Positions 8,068 through 14,698 of a DNA stretch of 15,202 nucleotides are shown piece by piece (positions within the stretch are counted from its first letter, which is position 1; each line of letters opens with the position of its first letter). The position numbers and the translations under genes are program-made. The notes under the pieces are model-generated. The model searched no databases, was not told the origin of the DNA, and was given only the letters and a program-made list of their open reading frames with translations. This DNA comes from Halobacteriales archaeon (lineage in GTDB: Archaea; Halobacteriota; Halobacteria; Halorutilales; JAHENH01), in assembly GCA_018609935.1 (NCBI GenBank), contig JAHENH010000061.1:1-15202 (forward strand), given 5' to 3'.

Positions 8068-10113
8068 ATTAGTTAATTTTATCTTATTATCATGTCTTAA
8101 AGAACTGGGGATACCTGATGAGTTAACACCCCCGGAGAAATTCCTTTCAAAGAAGGGATCTTGCGATTTAGACCTTATATTCTCCTCTTCTTCCACTTCC
8201 AAATGTTCCAATTCATCCTTGATCAACATCACCATACCCAAAGCACTAACTCTATCAAAGTTATCTTTAGGATTCCAAGCTATAAGTTCTCTCAACAATC
8301 CTACCGACCTTATCTTGTGAAGATTCATCATATCCTCACTATTAAGATCATCACTCCTTAACCATTCATCTATTAATCTTCTGGCATATCTATTAATATA
8401 TTGATTGGCAGGAGTACCTTTGGATTTATTCCCCGTAGTACTGGACTGTATCATATCCCTATCCTTAAGTTTCTCAGGGACATCACATATTAAGTGTACA
8501 CACCTTTTATTGGAAAAATACTGATACAACCCTTTCTTATTATTCTCGTAATTTATAATACCATTATAATAGAGAGATAGTCTCCTGACATTCTCATAAA
8601 AAGTAGAAGCTTTCACGGGTCTTCCCGTATATTCAGCTACTATTCTATTCTTTAATCTGTCAAAGACGAAACAGGATTGTAGAGAACCCTCCTGCCCATC
8701 ATCATCCACTACATCCACTCCCAGGATATATCTACCATAAGGGATAAAACCATTCTCCCCTTTAACAGGCTGCTCGAATATCTCTATACAACCACTGACA
8801 TCGGTGGTACTCTTCAGGGGAAATTCTCTTATAGGTCTCAATGTATTATCAGGCTTCCATTTAACACCTTTCTCCTCATCCAATACAAGATTCCCTATAT
8901 AGTTTATATCTATGTACTTCCCGGGATTCGTTAGTACCTTTGAGAGTGTCTCTTTGAGATCCATTACAGGAAAAAGAGTTCCTGATGTCCTTAAAGTGGC
9001 ATGAGAAGGTTTTATAGGAAGTTCAGCTTTTCTTCTCTCCACAGCATTTACATCCGTTGAATTAGCTTGTATATTCTCTATCTCTTTGTTTATCTCTTCA
9101 ATAGCTGAATCCACATCGGAATTACCATTTTTATCTATAAATCCTTCATAATTCATATAGGCGGGAACGAAATAAGATACCTTATTATTTATAGCATTAT
9201 CTTCCCACTCATTATCCACTGCGTGTATCTTATATCCTTTAGGGTTATAGAACATCTCCTCTGCCGAGGAAAAATCAGCATCTTCTTCCCCTCCCGTACC
9301 GAATGCTAAAAGAAGACCGGTAGTATATTTACCTTGTTCAACAGAAGGTCTCATTATCTGCCAAGTGGTCAAAAGTCCGGGAAATTTACCTGCTTCCTCA
9401 AATATAATAAGATCTGCGCTCTTACCCCTGGCTTTTCCGGGATTATCTTTCATGGACACCCCTATTATATCCGATTTATATCCTTTTTCCAATTCAATGC
9501 CTCCGGTCACCTGACCATAAGAAGCTCTCTTATGTAAAAGGGAATCTTTATAATGTCTTTTCTTAGCCCAAGGAGTATTCTCATCTATGAAGTTCATTAT
9601 ACTCCATGCCTTGGAAAGAATACCATCACCCGTCAGGTATTCCTTAAAGTAAGCTAAAGCATAATTCTTTGAGTTAGGTATAAGGAAATAATTCCTATCG
9701 AGCATGGAAGCAGCCTTCCAAGAATATCCTTTCCTCCTGGCTTTTAAAACATCAGCATGTTCTCCCGAAAGCATAGCCTCTTCTATATAATGATAGAAAT
9801 CATAATCTCCATCATATATAGCGGGAAAATCATATTCTTCGTTGGCGGATGCTTCTCCTTCTTCTTCCACGATCCTCTCTATAGGACAGTAATTCAAATA
9901 CCAGTAATAAAAGCCCGGGATGAAATCATGCCCCATATTATGTCCTTTGAGAGATCTTTCTTTCTCTCTTCTCCAAAATTTCATGAAAGAAGAGTTGGGG
10001 TGGCTATTGGGTAGTTCTTCCGTGAATGTACCTTTTTCTCTAAAACATTGAGCGGATGGATTGAAATCCTCTACATTACTTAACTTTTTATATCTGCTGG
10101 GTCTATTACTCAT
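8065..10113 (-). CDS. terL: Terminase large subunit (TerL), crAss-like
   Basis: The 682-aa protein has the two domains of a packaging motor. In the N-terminal ATPase: an N-terminal segment with GHDFIPGFYYWYLNYCPIER (61-80); a degenerate Walker A, RRKGYSWK (126-133), in which the usual GxGKS is replaced as in crAss-like TerLs; Walker B LIIFEEAG (235-242) with the catalytic Glu at 239 or 240; and a coupling motif LLLAFGTGG (267-275). In the C-terminal RNase H-like nuclease: GVDVVDDD (465-472, first metal Asp 466), NYENNKKG (521-528, Glu 523) and NPKDNFDR (614-621, Asp 617/620). The ATG lies 8 nt inside the end of the upstream 183-aa gene, suggesting coupling. It cuts and translocates concatemeric DNA into the head through the portal encoded next. 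Confidence 0.9.
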   Translation of the reverse strand: MSNRPSRYKKLSNVEDFNPSAQCFREKGTFTEELPNSHPNSSFMKFWRREKERSLKGHNMGHDFIPGFYYWYLNYCPIERIVEEEGEASANEEYDFPAIYDGDYDFYHYIEEAMLSGEHADVLKARRKGYSWKAASMLDRNYFLIPNSKNYALAYFKEYLTGDGILSKAWSIMNFIDENTPWAKKRHYKDSLLHKRASYGQVTGGIELEKGYKSDIIGVSMKDNPGKARGKSADLIIFEEAGKFPGLLTTWQIMRPSVEQGKYTTGLLLAFGTGGEEDADFSSAEEMFYNPKGYKIHAVDNEWEDNAINNKVSYFVPAYMNYEGFIDKNGNSDVDSAIEEINKEIENIQANSTDVNAVERRKAELPIKPSHATLRTSGTLFPVMDLKETLSKVLTNPGKYIDINYIGNLVLDEEKGVKWKPDNTLRPIREFPLKSTTDVSGCIEIFEQPVKGENGFIPYGRYILGVDVVDDDGQEGSLQSCFVFDRLKNRIVAEYTGRPVKASTFYENVRRLSLYYNGIINYENNKKGLYQYFSNKRCVHLICDVPEKLKDRDMIQSSTTGNKSKGTPANQYINRYARRLIDEWLRSDDLNSEDMMNLHKIRSVGLLRELIAWNPKDNFDRVSALGMVMLIKDELEHLEVEEEENIRSKSQDPFFERNFSGGVNSSGIPSSLRHDNKIKLTN

Positions 10114-10657
10114 CCGGATCCTCGAAATAACCTTTTTCTTCTCCTCCTTTCAATCTTCCCTCTGTTTCCAATTCTTGTTTTACTTTTTCCTCTAGATCAT
10201 TTATATTATCTAAGAGACCTTTAGAATCCTTTATAGCTCCTGTGAGCTTCTTAACATCGTAAATAGGTTTACCGTTCTTATCTGTGGCAAAAAAATCCAC
10301 TTCTCTATAGAACTTCTTTAATCTATTAAGAGCTTCTCTTACCGATTCCAGAAAGTCCAGACTTGGAGTTTTCTGTAGTTCATTATATCTATCTATAGCC
10401 GCTTTAATTTTACTATCGGGTTCCCATCCTTCTTCTAAACCCAGAGTTTTACGTATCTCTTTGTTTTTTGTTTCATCATCATATTTAGAAAAAGGGGACT
10501 TATAATCAGCATTGTAGTAAATAAAACTGATCTCTTTGAGAGCCTTCTTCTTACCTTTGGACTTATCTCTATCCCATATAGCTTTATACTCCTTCACCAT
10601 TAAAGCTTCGGGATGTATAGTTATCTTATTTTTATCATCCAGTTTTAGTAAGTGCAT
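10106..10657 (-). CDS. Conserved protein upstream of TerL; small terminase candidate
   Basis: The 183-aa protein ends 8 nt inside TerL. The centre contains YKSPFSKYDDETKNKEIRKT (52-71), followed by LGLEEGWEPD and DRYNELQKTPSLDFLESVRE (89-108), a pattern I recall from crAss-like and other Bacteroidota phage genomes in this same location. It is predicted mainly helical with a strongly charged C-terminus (residues 145-183). Position directly before and overlapping TerL, the size and the helical make-up suit a terminase small subunit that recognises DNA. However, no helix-turn-helix is visible, and the family function is to my knowledge not firmly established, so TerS is an inference. Confidence 0.6.
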   Translation of the reverse strand: MHLLKLDDKNKITIHPEALMVKEYKAIWDRDKSKGKKKALKEISFIYYNADYKSPFSKYDDETKNKEIRKTLGLEEGWEPDSKIKAAIDRYNELQKTPSLDFLESVREALNRLKKFYREVDFFATDKNGKPIYDVKKLTGAIKDSKGLLDNINDLEEKVKQELETEGRLKGGEEKGYFEDPDE

Positions 10658-10660
10658 ATA

Positions 10661-10885
10661 CTAGGAATAAAAATTCCAATGATTAGGTCCTTTGTCCTTA
10701 TCTGCTTTCTTAGGCTTACCGAACCCCTCTGTAGGAGTTATATCTTCCATATATTCTCCACAGGAATCACAAATACTTTCTTTAGCTACTGCTTTATCTT
10801 CCACTATCTTTATAGATAAAGAAGGTATGGAGATCTCCTCCCCATACCTTTTACAGTTTTTATTATTACACTTGAACTCCGCCAT
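10661..10885 (-). CDS. Small zinc-ribbon protein
   Basis: With the ATG at 10885 the protein is 74 aa (MAEFKCNNKNCKRYGEE...). Four Cys in CxxxxC and CxxC spacing (Cys 6 and 11, then Cys 39 and 42 in this numbering) bracket a beta-hairpin, as in rubredoxin-like zinc ribbons. A longer version would start at a GTG at 10897; I prefer the ATG, which reduces overlap with the preceding GroES-like gene to 20 nt. The tail after the second knuckle is polar with a terminal aromatic (NHWNFYS). It stops 3 nt before the next ATG. Small zinc ribbons of this kind are common in crAss-like genomes; a nucleic-acid or protein-binding role is inferred, with no more specific function visible. Confidence 0.6.
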   Translation of the reverse strand: MAEFKCNNKNCKRYGEEISIPSLSIKIVEDKAVAKESICDSCGEYMEDITPTEGFGKPKKADKDKGPNHWNFYS

Positions 10886-11258
10886 CTTCACTATCACTAT
10901 TTGAGACTAACATATCATACTCAGTTGCTTCCAATCCTTCTGCTACTTCATCATCCGTTATGGTCGCCATTATATCATATTCCTTGAACATAAAATAACT
11001 AGTATCCTTATCCACTTCTATGGATACAGGTACGGATCTATAATTCATGAGAACCCTATCTCCCTCTTTAGCTCTTTTTACTTTTTCTCCTACCTTTAAT
11101 ACTCTTAGTACACTATGTCTGGTCTGTGCTTGTTTAGGTATCTTTATGGTTCCCTGCTTCTCTATCACTTTATACTCACAAAGTATATAATCCCCTTTAG
11201 GTTCTATACCTTTTCCTTCAATATCCTTTTTACCATGACTTTCATCTAAATTACTCAT
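10866..11258 (-). CDS. GroES-like co-chaperonin domain protein
   Basis: Residues about 17-100 follow the GroES order: IEPKGDYILCEY (18-29, matching the 'i.PlgDrvLv' first strand), a short loop with GTIKIPKQA (36-44, position of the mobile loop and its hydrophobic tripeptide), SVLRVLKVGEKVKRAKEGDR (49-68, matching 'g.VlavG.g.....vk.GDrV') and YFMFKEYDIMATI (88-100, matching the final 'y.....eDIlavi'). A 30-residue acidic extension follows (DDEVAEGLEATEYDMLVSNS then DSEDGGVQV). The inferred role is a phage co-chaperonin that modifies host GroEL for capsid folding, as known for T4 gp31 and RB49 CocO; the location upstream of the head genes fits. The start is 1 nt after the upstream stop. An alternative is a GroES-fold protein with another use, since the mobile loop is shorter than in GroES. 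Confidence 0.6.
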   Translation of the reverse strand: MSNLDESHGKKDIEGKGIEPKGDYILCEYKVIEKQGTIKIPKQAQTRHSVLRVLKVGEKVKRAKEGDRVLMNYRSVPVSIEVDKDTSYFMFKEYDIMATITDDEVAEGLEATEYDMLVSNSDSEDGGVQV

Positions 11259-11259
11259 A

Positions 11260-11601
11260 TTACTTATTATTTTTCTTTTTTAGTTCTCTATCCAGCTCTT
11301 TTAACTCCTCTTTATTATAAGTTCCCAGATTCTTATCTCTATTTCCGGGATCTGTATAGTCCACTGAAGACCATACTAAAGTACCTTTCATGTGATCACT
11401 TATAGCATCGTCCTTCATCTTTCTCCTCATTTTGTATTCCTCATAAGTCTCATCATCCTCTTTTATTCTGTCAGGTCTTATGGATTTTCTTATCTTCAGA
11501 CCCGAGGCTTCTTTATATTCAAAGCCTCCTTTTGTTTTAGGATAACTCTCCTTTTCCTTCTTTTCTGAATATTCTGTTGTATTTTTCGATCTTTTTTCCA
11601 T
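11260..11601 (-). CDS. Small charged hypothetical protein (113 aa)
   Basis: The first half is very rich in Lys and Glu. A more conserved-looking core follows: DETYEEYKMRRKMKDDAISD (50-69), then KGTLVWSSVDY and a GTYN motif near the end. I have a recollection of similar short proteins (Y-E-E-Y-K-x-R-R, then K-G-x-x-x-W, then G-T-Y) near IHF-like genes in crAss-like phages, but no function. The chosen ATG gives a 65-nt overlap with the preceding IHF-like gene, which is unusually long. The next in-frame ATGs are only at residues 58 and 62, so the true start may be a non-ATG codon after the overlap. No domain with known activity is visible. Confidence 0.5.
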   Translation of the reverse strand: MEKRSKNTTEYSEKKEKESYPKTKGGFEYKEASGLKIRKSIRPDRIKEDDETYEEYKMRRKMKDDAISDHMKGTLVWSSVDYTDPGNRDKNLGTYNKEELKELDRELKKKNNK

Positions 11602-11785
11602 TACAAATAAGTGTTCCTAGTTTCGGAAATCTCACATTATAATATGTAGCAGGGTCTTTTTTATCTCCTTTTTTCAGATATTGCCTGGCACATTTGAATT
11701 GAGATTCCACTATATTCTTTATCACCTCCTCGGGTTTATTATATTTCTTAGCCAGCTTCTTTATAATATTTTTCTTCGTGTTCAT
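11537..11785 (-). CDS. HU/IHF-like DNA-binding protein of crAss-like phages
   Basis: The 82-aa protein starts like an HU/IHF subunit: NIIKKLAKKYNKPEEVIKNI (6-25) is the two-helix dimerisation part, and VRFPKLGTLICNGKKI (51-66) matches the 'v.lpgfGkF.v..' strand that precedes the DNA-binding arm. The arm is very short, as in the reduced IHF-like proteins that are a hallmark of the crAss-like structural block. In that group they are associated with virion or packaging genes; here it lies six genes upstream of portal. It overlaps the preceding gene by 38 nt and the following one by 65 nt. It may compact or bend phage DNA or serve as a structural part of the virion; sequence alone does not decide between these. 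Confidence 0.65.
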   Translation of the reverse strand: MNTKKNIIKKLAKKYNKPEEVIKNIVESQFKCARQYLKKGDKKDPATYYNVRFPKLGTLICNGKKIEKYNRIFRKEGKGELS

Positions 11786-12053
11786 CTTGAAGCTCTCTTA
11801 TTTTTTCTCTATTAGTATTAACAACATAGAACTCCGTACTGTTCTTTAGATACAATCTTACAGATTCTTCATCGGGAAGATCCCAACAAGCATATACCAT
11901 ATTGAGATCTATATCTATCTTGGTCAATTCTGTACGCTCTTCTTTATTTCCAGTCTCTATACCTAGACTCTCTAATTTATCGGACTCCTCGCCTTGGTGA
12001 TATATCTCTACATCAAAAGTATGTCTATTCGGTTTCATTATTCTCATTTTCAT
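11748..12053 (-). CDS. Small hypothetical protein with FlbD-like pattern
   Basis: The protein has 101 aa from the first ATG; the ATGs at codons 3 and 6 are also possible and shorten the overlap with the HTH gene from 29 to 14 nt. The core reads IDLNMVYACWDLPDEESVRL (48-67) and then YLKNSTEFYVVNTNREKIRE (68-87). This has the 'i.vi...PD..i.L.ng..y.V.es..ei...i' rhythm of the small FlbD family, where a beta-hairpin is followed by a helix. The resemblance is in pattern only and is weak. The C-terminus is a charged helix. It lies between the HTH and IHF-like genes and is presumably expressed from P4. The function is not recognised. Confidence 0.55.
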   Translation of the reverse strand: MKMRIMKPNRHTFDVEIYHQGEESDKLESLGIETGNKEERTELTKIDIDLNMVYACWDLPDEESVRLYLKNSTEFYVVNTNREKIRELQDEHEEKYYKEAG

Positions 12054-12426
12054 TTATATTCAATCTAAATACCAGATAAAAATCATCCTTATCGGTATCT
12101 ATCTCCACACTATAAGCGGGAGCTATATAACCGTCTTTAGTTAAAGCCCCCTTCCTCTTCAGATGGGCGAAATACCCCTCTAAAGCATTCCTTGTTATAC
12201 CCAGATCATCACATATCTCCACCCTGGAATCATATCCCATTACTATTTGGATCCTGTGTTTATCATTGGGTATTTCCTTTCTCAAGGAATCGTTCTTATA
12301 TAATAAAGACCCCAGAACATCCATCTCTCTTTTAGAGAGCCCATGAAAGGGTCTTAATAATTCTATATATTGTCTGTATACTTTCTTAGGACCGCTTTTA
12401 AGATCCACTTTTTTGTACTTGCCCAT
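12025..12426 (-). CDS. Winged helix-turn-helix protein, possible regulator
   Basis: The 133-aa protein contains LSKREMDVLGSLLYKN (30-45), a helix like those opening MarR- or LuxR-type winged-helix domains. SRVEICDDLGITRNALEGYF (67-86) follows as a good helix-turn-helix, with AHLKRKGAL and a DGYIAPAY hairpin as the wing. The tail is acidic and Asn/Glu-rich. It is the first gene after promoter P4, and the sequence shared by P1 and P4 lies in the promoter spacer, so binding there (autorepression or a switch at P1) is a reasonable hypothesis. No ligand domain is visible. A role in DNA replication or packaging as a plain DNA-binding factor is the alternative. Confidence 0.65.
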   Translation of the reverse strand: MGKYKKVDLKSGPKKVYRQYIELLRPFHGLSKREMDVLGSLLYKNDSLRKEIPNDKHRIQIVMGYDSRVEICDDLGITRNALEGYFAHLKRKGALTKDGYIAPAYSVEIDTDKDDFYLVFRLNINENENNETE

Positions 12427-12446
12427 AGCCTCTATCTATTGTTCTG

Positions 12447-12478
12447 CAAATATAATAATAATGATCGAGATGACCAAA
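12447..12478 (-). promoter_or_regulatory. Promoter P4 (before the HTH gene), Bacteroidota type
   Basis: Minus-strand TTTG (12478-12475), a 20-nt spacer and TATATTTG (12454-12447) followed by C form a perfect -33/-7 pair in the 54-nt gap before the HTH gene. The first part of the spacer (GTCATCTCGATCATT) matches that of P1 in all but two bases. The upstream element of P1-P3 is absent at the corresponding place, which here is the coding end of the preceding gene. The 5' untranslated region would be about 14 nt. Confidence 0.8.
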
Positions 12479-12480
12479 TA

Positions 12481-12930
12481 TTATTTAAAGAAATTCAATA
12501 TTATCCTCCATATTCTCATAATGAAATCTATTATGATCTCTAAGAATGTTCTCTTTCTCTTCTCTTTTGTTGTATCTTCTAATTTCTCTTCTTCTACTTC
12601 TTTTTCCTCTTTAACTTCCTCCTCTTCTCTTTCTATAGGGGTTTCTTTTCCTTTCTCACCAAGTATCTCTATGGGTCTGGTTTCTATATCATCTTCTCCG
12701 TACCAAGTATCCTTCTTACTTGCCTCGTACAACGTGTACCCTTCACTTTCAAACCAGTTCTTTAAATAGTCCTCAACTGGCATGGGATACTTATCTTTTG
12801 CCTCGTTCTTTTCCCCTTTTTTCATAGATGCATATTGCTCCACATCACTTAAATTAAGTTTGTCATGGAGCTTTTTATTTAAGTCCTTAAACTCTTTCTC
12901 AGTATCTAATATTATATAATGTGTTGTCAT
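12481..12930 (-). CDS. Hypothetical protein with charged linker and hydrophobic C-terminal helix
   Basis: The protein has 149 aa. Residues 1-75 look folded (MTTHYIILDTEKEFKDLNKK; then YPMPVEDYLKNWFESEGYTL at 48-67). Residues 96-128 are a Glu/Lys run, and residues 129-148 (FLEIIIDFIMRIWRIILNFF) form a hydrophobic, amphipathic helix ending in Lys. This is the layout of a tail-anchored cytoplasmic protein or of an amphipathic lysis factor. The start overlaps the LamG-like gene in ATGA form, so the two are translationally coupled. Located with a DUF5675 protein and a signal-anchored protein, it could belong to a lysis or envelope cassette, but this is only context. The family is not recognised. 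Confidence 0.6.
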   Translation of the reverse strand: MTTHYIILDTEKEFKDLNKKLHDKLNLSDVEQYASMKKGEKNEAKDKYPMPVEDYLKNWFESEGYTLYEASKKDTWYGEDDIETRPIEILGEKGKETPIEREEEEVKEEKEVEEEKLEDTTKEKRKRTFLEIIIDFIMRIWRIILNFFK

Positions 12931-13820
12931 GGCATTAGATTATTACGAATATAACTTATCATATCGTCTATTTTGGAGTCGTTCAGACCAGAAATACTAT
13001 CAATACTATATTGCCAAATTGGATATTCATATTGACGATCACGTGGTGAACCTTGAGCATTGTAATCACCTAAAAAATGCGTTAGCCCGGCATCCTCAAA
13101 ATCCAATTTCTTCCATGTACTTGATGTTATACCTGGCGTATCCGTAAAACTGAACACCTTAGTACCATCTTTTCTTATACATTCTGTCTTGATGTCAACA
13201 TTAGTGCTTCCGCTATGTACTTCAATAGCCCAATAAATTATGAGATCGGTGTTAAATTCTTTCATTTGCTTTACAACAGTTGCATTATTATTTCCATCTG
13301 CGTGTCTAAAAAATCTAACACCTGCATCAGTTGAGTTATCATCTAACGTAGTACGATATGTATCATCCCTTGAACTATTACGCCAACCCGCAACATAGTT
13401 ATTGTTTGAACTATCGAAATCCCAAGTCCCGTTTCCTGCGTCGGGCGGAGTACGGACGGTGAATATCTCTATGTGGCTTCCTTGTAAGATCGTCTCTAAC
13501 TTACTACCCTTACCTAATTGAGTATCAAGAAAGTCATTAGAAATGTCGGGTTCTATGGCATTCTGCCCACTTTCGGTGAATTGTTCGGGTCTTTCAGATA
13601 CCGTGTTTTGAACGGCATCGCTCAAAGTGTTTTCGTCAACCCACTTTTCCACATTACCATTTCCATCAACGGTCATGTCATTCTCATACCATATACCTTC
13701 ATCAACAGGTGCTGCTGCTGCTCCTATAGGCAGAGGTACAGAATTACGATGCTGAATACCTATACCCAAACCTATGGATATGACCAGATACCATAATACT
13801 ATCAATACAGTGGAGATCAA
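12927..13820 (-). CDS. Membrane-anchored LamG-like (concanavalin-type jelly-roll) protein
   Basis: The 297-aa protein has one hydrophobic segment at residues 4-22 (signal anchor or uncleaved signal peptide), a short Pro/Ala linker, and then a domain with the layout of LamG-like proteins: DGNGNVEKWVDEN (53-65), an ERPEQF strand (76-81) and NAIEPDISNDFLDTQ (87-101), resembling 'dGsgnVs.W.Dksg...Q...rP...nG.paI.Fdg.ddfL'. The usual closing pattern near the end (YEYPIWQYSIDSISGLNDSK, then a final helix) matches 'gyIaEiiiydr.Ls..ei..i..YL'. Such domains bind glycans or surface proteins. The start is a TTG with AAAGG close upstream, spaced as before the neighbouring DUF5675 start; no ATG occurs before the domain. 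Codon use differs from its neighbours: 7 of 12 Arg codons are CGT, against AGA in TerL and others, which suggests recent acquisition. It may act on the cell surface or be carried by the virion. Confidence 0.6.
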   Translation of the reverse strand: MISTVLIVLWYLVISIGLGIGIQHRNSVPLPIGAAAAPVDEGIWYENDMTVDGNGNVEKWVDENTLSDAVQNTVSERPEQFTESGQNAIEPDISNDFLDTQLGKGSKLETILQGSHIEIFTVRTPPDAGNGTWDFDSSNNNYVAGWRNSSRDDTYRTTLDDNSTDAGVRFFRHADGNNNATVVKQMKEFNTDLIIYWAIEVHSGSTNVDIKTECIRKDGTKVFSFTDTPGITSSTWKKLDFEDAGLTHFLGDYNAQGSPRDRQYEYPIWQYSIDSISGLNDSKIDDMISYIRNNLMP

Positions 13821-13833
13821 ATACCTTTATTTA

Positions 13834-14259
13834 TTAGTTCATTTCTTTGGACAGATGAGTGACCCTTATCTCACTCTCATTCCACTCAGCATTTCTAAGT
13901 AATCCCGATAAAGCATCCCTGGAATCACTTACATCTTTAAGACCATCCCCATCTATATCCACAACATCGAATCCCGGAAGAATACACCCTAAAGTGTCAT
14001 CCACAAAATTACCGGCATGTATCAATATTTCGGACCTGTCTTTTACACCTTGAATCCAGAAAGTCTCACCAAAAGTAGGTGAGGTATGTTTCACTATCTT
14101 ATAATCCCCTTGAGGAATACAGGATTCCCTCATCTTATTATTCTTCCATGGATTTTCCAACGTCTTAACTTCATACTTAGGAAACCCGAGATCATCATAT
14201 AATATCATCTTACCAAGTGTCTGTTCACTTAGATAATTAGTTCTTATTAGTTTTATCAT
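13834..14259 (-). CDS. DUF5675-family protein with inserted calcium-loop-like motif
   Basis: The 141-aa protein follows the DUF5675 pattern: TLENPWKNNKMRESCIPQGD (33-52), YKIVKHTSPTFGETFWI (53-69), ILIHAGNFVDDTLGCILPG (78-96) and SRDALSGLL (113-121). His 81 and Cys 92 in the IHAGN...GCI frame recall the catalytic His and Cys of L,D-transpeptidase-like (YkuD) enzymes, though an active role is not proven. Between GCILPG and SRDAL sits DIDGDGLKDVSD (101-112), a perfect DxDxDGxxDxxD loop as in dockerin and EF-hand-like sites. Shine-Dalgarno AGAAGG precedes the ATG. It is the first gene of the leftward block, after a long leader from P1. A cell-wall or lysis role is likely but inferred from the family's phage contexts. 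Confidence 0.7.
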   Translation of the reverse strand: MIKLIRTNYLSEQTLGKMILYDDLGFPKYEVKTLENPWKNNKMRESCIPQGDYKIVKHTSPTFGETFWIQGVKDRSEILIHAGNFVDDTLGCILPGFDVVDIDGDGLKDVSDSRDALSGLLRNAEWNESEIRVTHLSKEMN

Positions 14260-14692
14260 ATACCTTCTAGCTCTCTTTTTTTAATTAACCTACTCTATAT
14301 CAGCATCATTCATTCCCTCATACTACCTTTAATTCTTTATATAGCCTCCCTAAGCACTTCTAATAATGAAATACATAAATGCTCCCCTCGGCTCACTACT
14401 TTCTATGTGATAGTATGAGAAATTTTCCTCTTTGCATTTCCCTTCTCTGTACGTTAGATACACATATAGTATTTATCAGTGTATCCTACACCCGCCCGGG
14501 GACATCTCTATCAACCTATAGTCTTATTCCCGGCAGAAGTTTATAGCAAAGCTATTTTTGACCTGTGGGAGAAAATTCGGGAAAGTATGTTACTATCAAT
14601 AAGTGCACTACTAAGTTCTTTATCCCTATAATCCCACGTCTGTTCCTTCCTCTAGATGGCATTTAACATATAGACTCAGGAAGTTCGAGGAT
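14260..14692 (-). other. Long leader between P1 and the first late gene
   Basis: About 430 nt without a gene of normal size. RNA on the minus strand could fold into several structures. One is a 9-bp stem with a 4-nt bulge near the 5' end (14646-14683). Another is a long-range 6-bp stem GTGGGA/TCCCAC (14632-14637 with 14565-14570). Two mutually exclusive hairpins share 14479-14485: a 5-bp stem with triloop (14479-14491) and a 7-bp stem with a 15-nt loop (14457-14485). Only very short ORFs occur, e.g. a 13-codon one with GAAGGGAA just before its ATG (14436-14395). No consensus tRNA or known riboswitch is recognised. Confidence 0.35.
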
Positions 14693-14698
14693 CTGGTG

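Noticed and set aside
10886..10897. Upstream GTG start for the zinc-ribbon gene
   Set aside because: The ATG four codons later gives less overlap and starts just before the first Cys motif; the GTG version adds only MIVK.
12507..12524. Upstream late element at P4
   Set aside because: At the equivalent position only 7 of 18 bases match, which is near chance; P4 is listed without the element.
12413..12769. 118-codon plus-strand frame crossing P4
   Set aside because: Antisense to the Glu/Lys linker of the 149-aa gene and to promoter P4; Ser/Phe-rich shadow.
14543..14558. ATAGC-AAA-GCTAT hairpin followed by T's, as a plus-strand terminator
   Set aside because: Only a 5-bp AT-rich stem and no plus-strand gene ends nearby.
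14553..14560. TATTTTTG (and TACTTTTG at 14937-14944) as plus-strand -7 boxes
   Set aside because: Neither has a TTTG at a suitable distance upstream, so a host-type promoter for the rightward gene is not supported.
14565..14637. 73-nt minus-strand segment closed by GTGGGA/TCCCAC, tRNA-sized
   Set aside because: No T-loop consensus (GTTCRA), no recognisable D-arm and only a 6-bp acceptor; not a canonical tRNA. Kept only as possible leader structure.
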